Source: Microcystis aeruginosa FD4 (GTDB taxonomy: Bacteria > Cyanobacteriota > Cyanobacteriia > Cyanobacteriales > Microcystaceae). From it: a DNA stretch of 64,000 nt. The position numbers and the translations under genes are program-made. A model generated the notes under the pieces. The model saw nothing but the letters and a program-made list of their open reading frames with translations, was not told where the DNA came from and made no database searches. Below are positions 61,074 to 64,000 of this stretch, one piece after another (positions within the stretch are counted from its first letter, which is position 1; each line of letters opens with the position of its first letter). The DNA is taken from NCBI RefSeq assembly GCF_009792235.1, contig NZ_CP046973.1, forward strand, positions 2,170,001-2,234,000, written 5' to 3'.

Positions 61074-63780
61074 ATGAGTCTTAAGGCAAGCGGTGGCAGC
61101 TCCTTAGCGCGTCCCCAACTCTATCAAACCGTCCCGGTATCTGCCATTACCCAAGCAGAACAACAAGACCGCTTTCTCGATAAACCCGAACTCAATGAAC
61201 TGATCGCCTACTTCCAATCGGGGAGCAAGCGTTTAGATATTGCCCAAACGCTCACCCGGAACTCCGATCTGATCGTCTCGCGGGCAGCTAACCGGATTTT
61301 TACCGGTGGTTCACCCATGGCCTACCTAGAAAAAACCCCCCGTGGAAGAATTGGCCCTGGTGGGTGCGGGTAAAGTTACCAACGTCCAGGAAGGGATGAA
61401 ATTAGGAACCGTTACCTACGCTGAAAGCGGGTCCGGTGGCGGCAGTGGCCTTCTCGGTGGCTTAAAGGGGATTTTCACCTCTAGCGGCCCGATTCCCCCC
61501 GGATTCCGACCGATTAACGTCTCTCGTTACGGTCCGAGCAATATGCAGAAGTCCCTCCGGGATTTATCCTGGTTCCTGCGTTACATTACCTATGCGATCG
61601 TGGCCGGTGATACCAGTATCCTGATCGTTAATACCCGCGGTTTAAGGGAAGTTCTCGAAAATGCCTGTTCTATTGATGCCACCATCGTGGCCCTACAAGA
61701 AATGCGGGCCGCTTCGATCGAGTATTTCCAAAGAGACAAGGATGCGGCCACTTTAATCAGTGATTATTTCAATATCCTACTGGGGGAATTAAAAGCCCCC
61801 ACCCCCTCTAATAAACTGCGTCAGCGTCCCAGTAGTGACCAACAGGGTTTAAGTCTTCCCCAAAGCTACTACAATGGCGCCGAAAAACGACAAAAGTTTG
61901 TCATGAAAACTGGTTTATCGGAGTCGGAAAAATCTTCGATTATCAAGGCCGCGTACAGACAAATTTTTGAACGGGACATCACTCGCGCCTACAGTCAGTC
62001 CATTTCTGACCTAGAATCGAAGCTGAAAAACGGCGACATCTCGATGAAAGAATTCGTCCGTCGTCTCGGTAAATCGCCTCTCTACCGCAAACAGTTCTTT
62101 GAACCTTTTATCAATAGTCGCGCCCTAGAATTGGCTTTCCGTCATTTCCTCGGTCGCGGTCCTTCCTCCCGGGAAGAAGTGCAGAAATACTTCTCGATCG
62201 TCTCTAGCGGCGGTTTAGCGGCGTTAATCGATGCTTTAGTCGATTCTCAGGAGTATTCCGACTATTTCGGCGAAGAAACCGTTCCCTATCTCCGGGGTTT
62301 GGGTGCAGAAGCACAGGAATGTCGTAACTGGGGGATGCAGATTGACCTGTTTAACTACAGCGCACCTTTCCGCAAAGTTCCCCAATTTATCACCACCTTT
62401 GCTAAATACGATCGCCCCTTACCGGATCAGCACGTTTACGGTTCCGGAAATGATCCCCTAGAAATCCAATTTGGGGCAATTTTCCCGAAAGAAACCCGCG
62501 AACCCAGTTCTAGTCCCGCTCCCTTCAGTAAGGATACCAAACGTATCCTCATCCACCGCGGACCGGCCACTAATAACCAAAATAGCAACCCGGGCGCCCG
62601 AGGTGAATTCCCCGGTACTTTGGGACCGAAAGTTTTCCGTCTCAATAACGAGTTACCCGGTTCTAGCAATGGGGTAAGCGTTAAATTTGGCGAAAGTTCC
62701 ACCCAAAGAGTGATTTTAGCGGCTTATCGTCAGGTTTTCGGTCGAATGCCCTACGAAGGTCAGCGTTTATCCGTGGCCGAGATTAAGTTAGAAAATGGCG
62801 ATATTACTCTGCGCGAGTTTATCAAAACCCTAGCTAAATCCGAGACTTTCCGGAAAATCTACTGGACTCCTCTCTATGTGGTGAAAGCGATCGAATATAT
62901 TCACCGTCGTCTGCTCGGTCGTCCCACCTACGGCCGTCAGGAAATGAATCAATACTTCGATATCTGCTCGAAAAAAGGCTTCTATGCTTTAATCGATGCC
63001 ATTATCGATAGTCCTGAATACACGGAAGCTTTTGGTGAAGATACGGTTCCCTACGAGCGCTATCTAACTCCCCAAGGGATGCAGTTACGGATGGTGCGTT
63101 TGGGTAATCTCCGCGAAGATATCGGCCAAAGAGTTGATCAAGAGGAAACCCCGCGCTTTATTGAATTGGGTACACCTTCGGTCTCGATTCGCACTGAACC
63201 CGATATTCAATCTCGTGTCGGTCAAGGTGTCACGGTTCAACGGGAACAAACTAAGATCTTTAAACTGTTAACTAATCTCGATAAAGTTGCCGTACAAAAT
63301 ACTGTTCGCGCTGCCTATCGTCAGATTTTTGAACGGGATCTAGAACCCTATATCATCAATGCCGAATTTACCGCTTTAGAAAGTAAATTAAGCAATGCTG
63401 AGATCACGGTGAAAGAGTTTATTGAGGGTTTAGGTTGTTCGGATCTTTACCTGAAAGAATTCTATGCTCCCTATCCGAATACGAAAGTAATTGAATTGGG
63501 AACCAAGCACTTCTTAGGTCGCGCTCCCTTGAATCAAAAGGAAATCCAGAAATATAACCAAATTCTGGCAACTCAGGGATTAAAAGCCTTTATCGGTGCT
63601 ATGGTTAATAGCATGGAATACCTACAATTATTTGGTGAAGATACGGTTCCCTATCGTCGTTTCCCGACTCTACCGGCCGCTAATTTCCCCAATACGGAAC
63701 GGTTATACAATAAGCTGACCAAACAGGATAGTGAACTGGTTGTTCCCAGTTTTAAACCAGTAGTTAAGGTCGGTGGTTAG
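61074..63780 (+). pseudogene. apcE: Phycobilisome core-membrane linker ApcE, frameshifted as sequenced
   Basis: ApcE anchors the phycobilisome core to the thylakoid and is a terminal energy emitter. Removing one base gives about 901 residues. An N-terminal phycobiliprotein-like domain (about 1-240) has a candidate chromophore Cys near residue 198 (LENACSIDATIVAL) and a Gly/Ser-rich loop insertion. Three linker repeats follow (about 281-412, 541-667, 739-862; for example AAYRQIFERDITRAYSQS), implying a three-cylinder core. The frame breaks in a run of six A and six C (61330-61341): the first part stops at 61373 and the rest continues from at latest 61342. One A (or C) fewer restores the sequence around YLEKPPVEELALVGAGKV. 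ApcE loss would be severe, so sequencing error is likely. Confidence 0.9.
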
Positions 63781-63804
63781 TTAGTCCTTGAAGTTAGTTA
63801 ATTT

Positions 63805-63830
63805 AGCTCGTGTTCAACACGAGCTTTTTT
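63805..63830 (+). terminator. apcE terminator
   Basis: AGCTCGTGTT and AACACGAGCT form a perfect stem with a very short loop, followed by six T. Located 25 bases after the apcE stop. Confidence 0.9.
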
Positions 63831-63880
63831 CGGGACAAATTACTGCCCAAAATTTATCATCGTCAATCAAGGGGGTAACA

Positions 63881-64000
63881 ATGAGCCAAATTAAAGTTAA
63901 AAACTTCGGTCCAATTAAGGTGGGTTTAGTAGAAAATGATGGTTTTATCGACGTTCGGAAAGTAACGATTTTTATCGGTAATCAAGGAACTGGAAAAAGT
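63881..64000 (+). CDS. AAA-type ATPase, N-terminal fragment cut by window end
   Basis: From ATG 63881, 40 codons are visible: MSQIKVKNFGPIKVGLVEND, then GFIDVRKVTIFIGNQGTGKS. The pattern K-N-F-G-P-I followed by the Walker A G-N-Q-G-T-G-K-S is typical of OLD/RecF-like AAA ATPases (DUF3696 or AAA_15 type), many of which act in defence or with a nuclease partner. A GGGGG-rich sequence just upstream may serve as ribosome-binding site. The rest is outside the window. Confidence 0.75.
   Translation, partial: MSQIKVKNFGPIKVGLVENDGFIDVRKVTIFIGNQGTGKS

Overview
The window is cyanobacterial chromosome. It carries genes for oxygen-evolving photosystem II (psbU, psbO), photosystem I (psaL, psaI), the phycobilisome core-membrane linker (apcE), ferredoxin-dependent glutamate synthase and a CikA-like clock input kinase. 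The HIP1 octamer GCGATCGC recurs throughout. The moderate GC content, many decayed insertion sequences, stacked restriction-modification and toxin-antitoxin genes, and arrays of CCCCACAC and TGATCAGTGATCAG types between genes fit Microcystis, probably M. aeruginosa. The genus assignment is inferred from gene content and repeat style, not from a database search.

Layout. 0-5 kb: psbU, nadB, a TPR/HEAT membrane protein and a glycosyltransferase. 4.9-8.8 kb: a restriction-modification pair whose endonuclease reading frame has an internal TGA, then a complete IS5-superfamily element. 9-11.8 kb: gltX and pfkA. 11.9-15.7 kb: an AvaI/BsoBI-type methyltransferase with a nonsense-interrupted endonuclease, a BrnT/BrnA module between direct repeats, and a HicB/VapC remnant. 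15.7-24.2 kb: cobN, the CikA-like kinase, psaL-psaI and a dead IS630-type transposase. 24.6-29.3 kb: Fd-GOGAT. 29.3-36.7 kb: a defence-type island with segmental duplications, an FkbM methyltransferase, a Phd-like antitoxin, a truncated C5-methyltransferase, a RelE/antitoxin pair, a single-chain ISP-like restriction-modification enzyme and a MazEF-like pair. 37.3-46.5 kb: a LysM/M23 peptidase, tRNA-Met, nrdB, psbO, a phosphohexomutase and an IS607-like recombinase relative lacking its catalytic serine. 46.5-50.7 kb: repeats, a PEP-CTERM protein, a five-copy tandem repeat, a tnpB relic and small conserved genes. 50.8-64 kb: a Uma2 protein, an alcohol dehydrogenase, a dnaK-dnaJ-tusA-rsgA cluster with a MITE inside it, an unknown protein, a Crp-family regulator, cutA, apcE, and the start of an AAA ATPase cut by the window edge.

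How the genes work together. The housekeeping genes serve photosynthesis (light harvesting, water splitting, PSI trimer), nitrogen assimilation (Fd-GOGAT), NAD and cobalamin synthesis, glycolysis, DNA precursor supply and protein folding. Between them sit accessory segments dominated by restriction-modification and toxin-antitoxin genes, many broken, and by elements that appear to have spread through shared terminal repeats.

Three normally important genes (apcE, dnaK and the LysM/M23 peptidase gene) each carry exactly one extra base relative to a restorable frame, two of them in homopolymers. Assembly error is at least as likely as real mutation there. The two interrupted endonuclease genes instead carry in-frame TGA codons. 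At least the AvaI-type case is explained by a single substitution, which looks more like genuine inactivation beside a retained methyltransferase.
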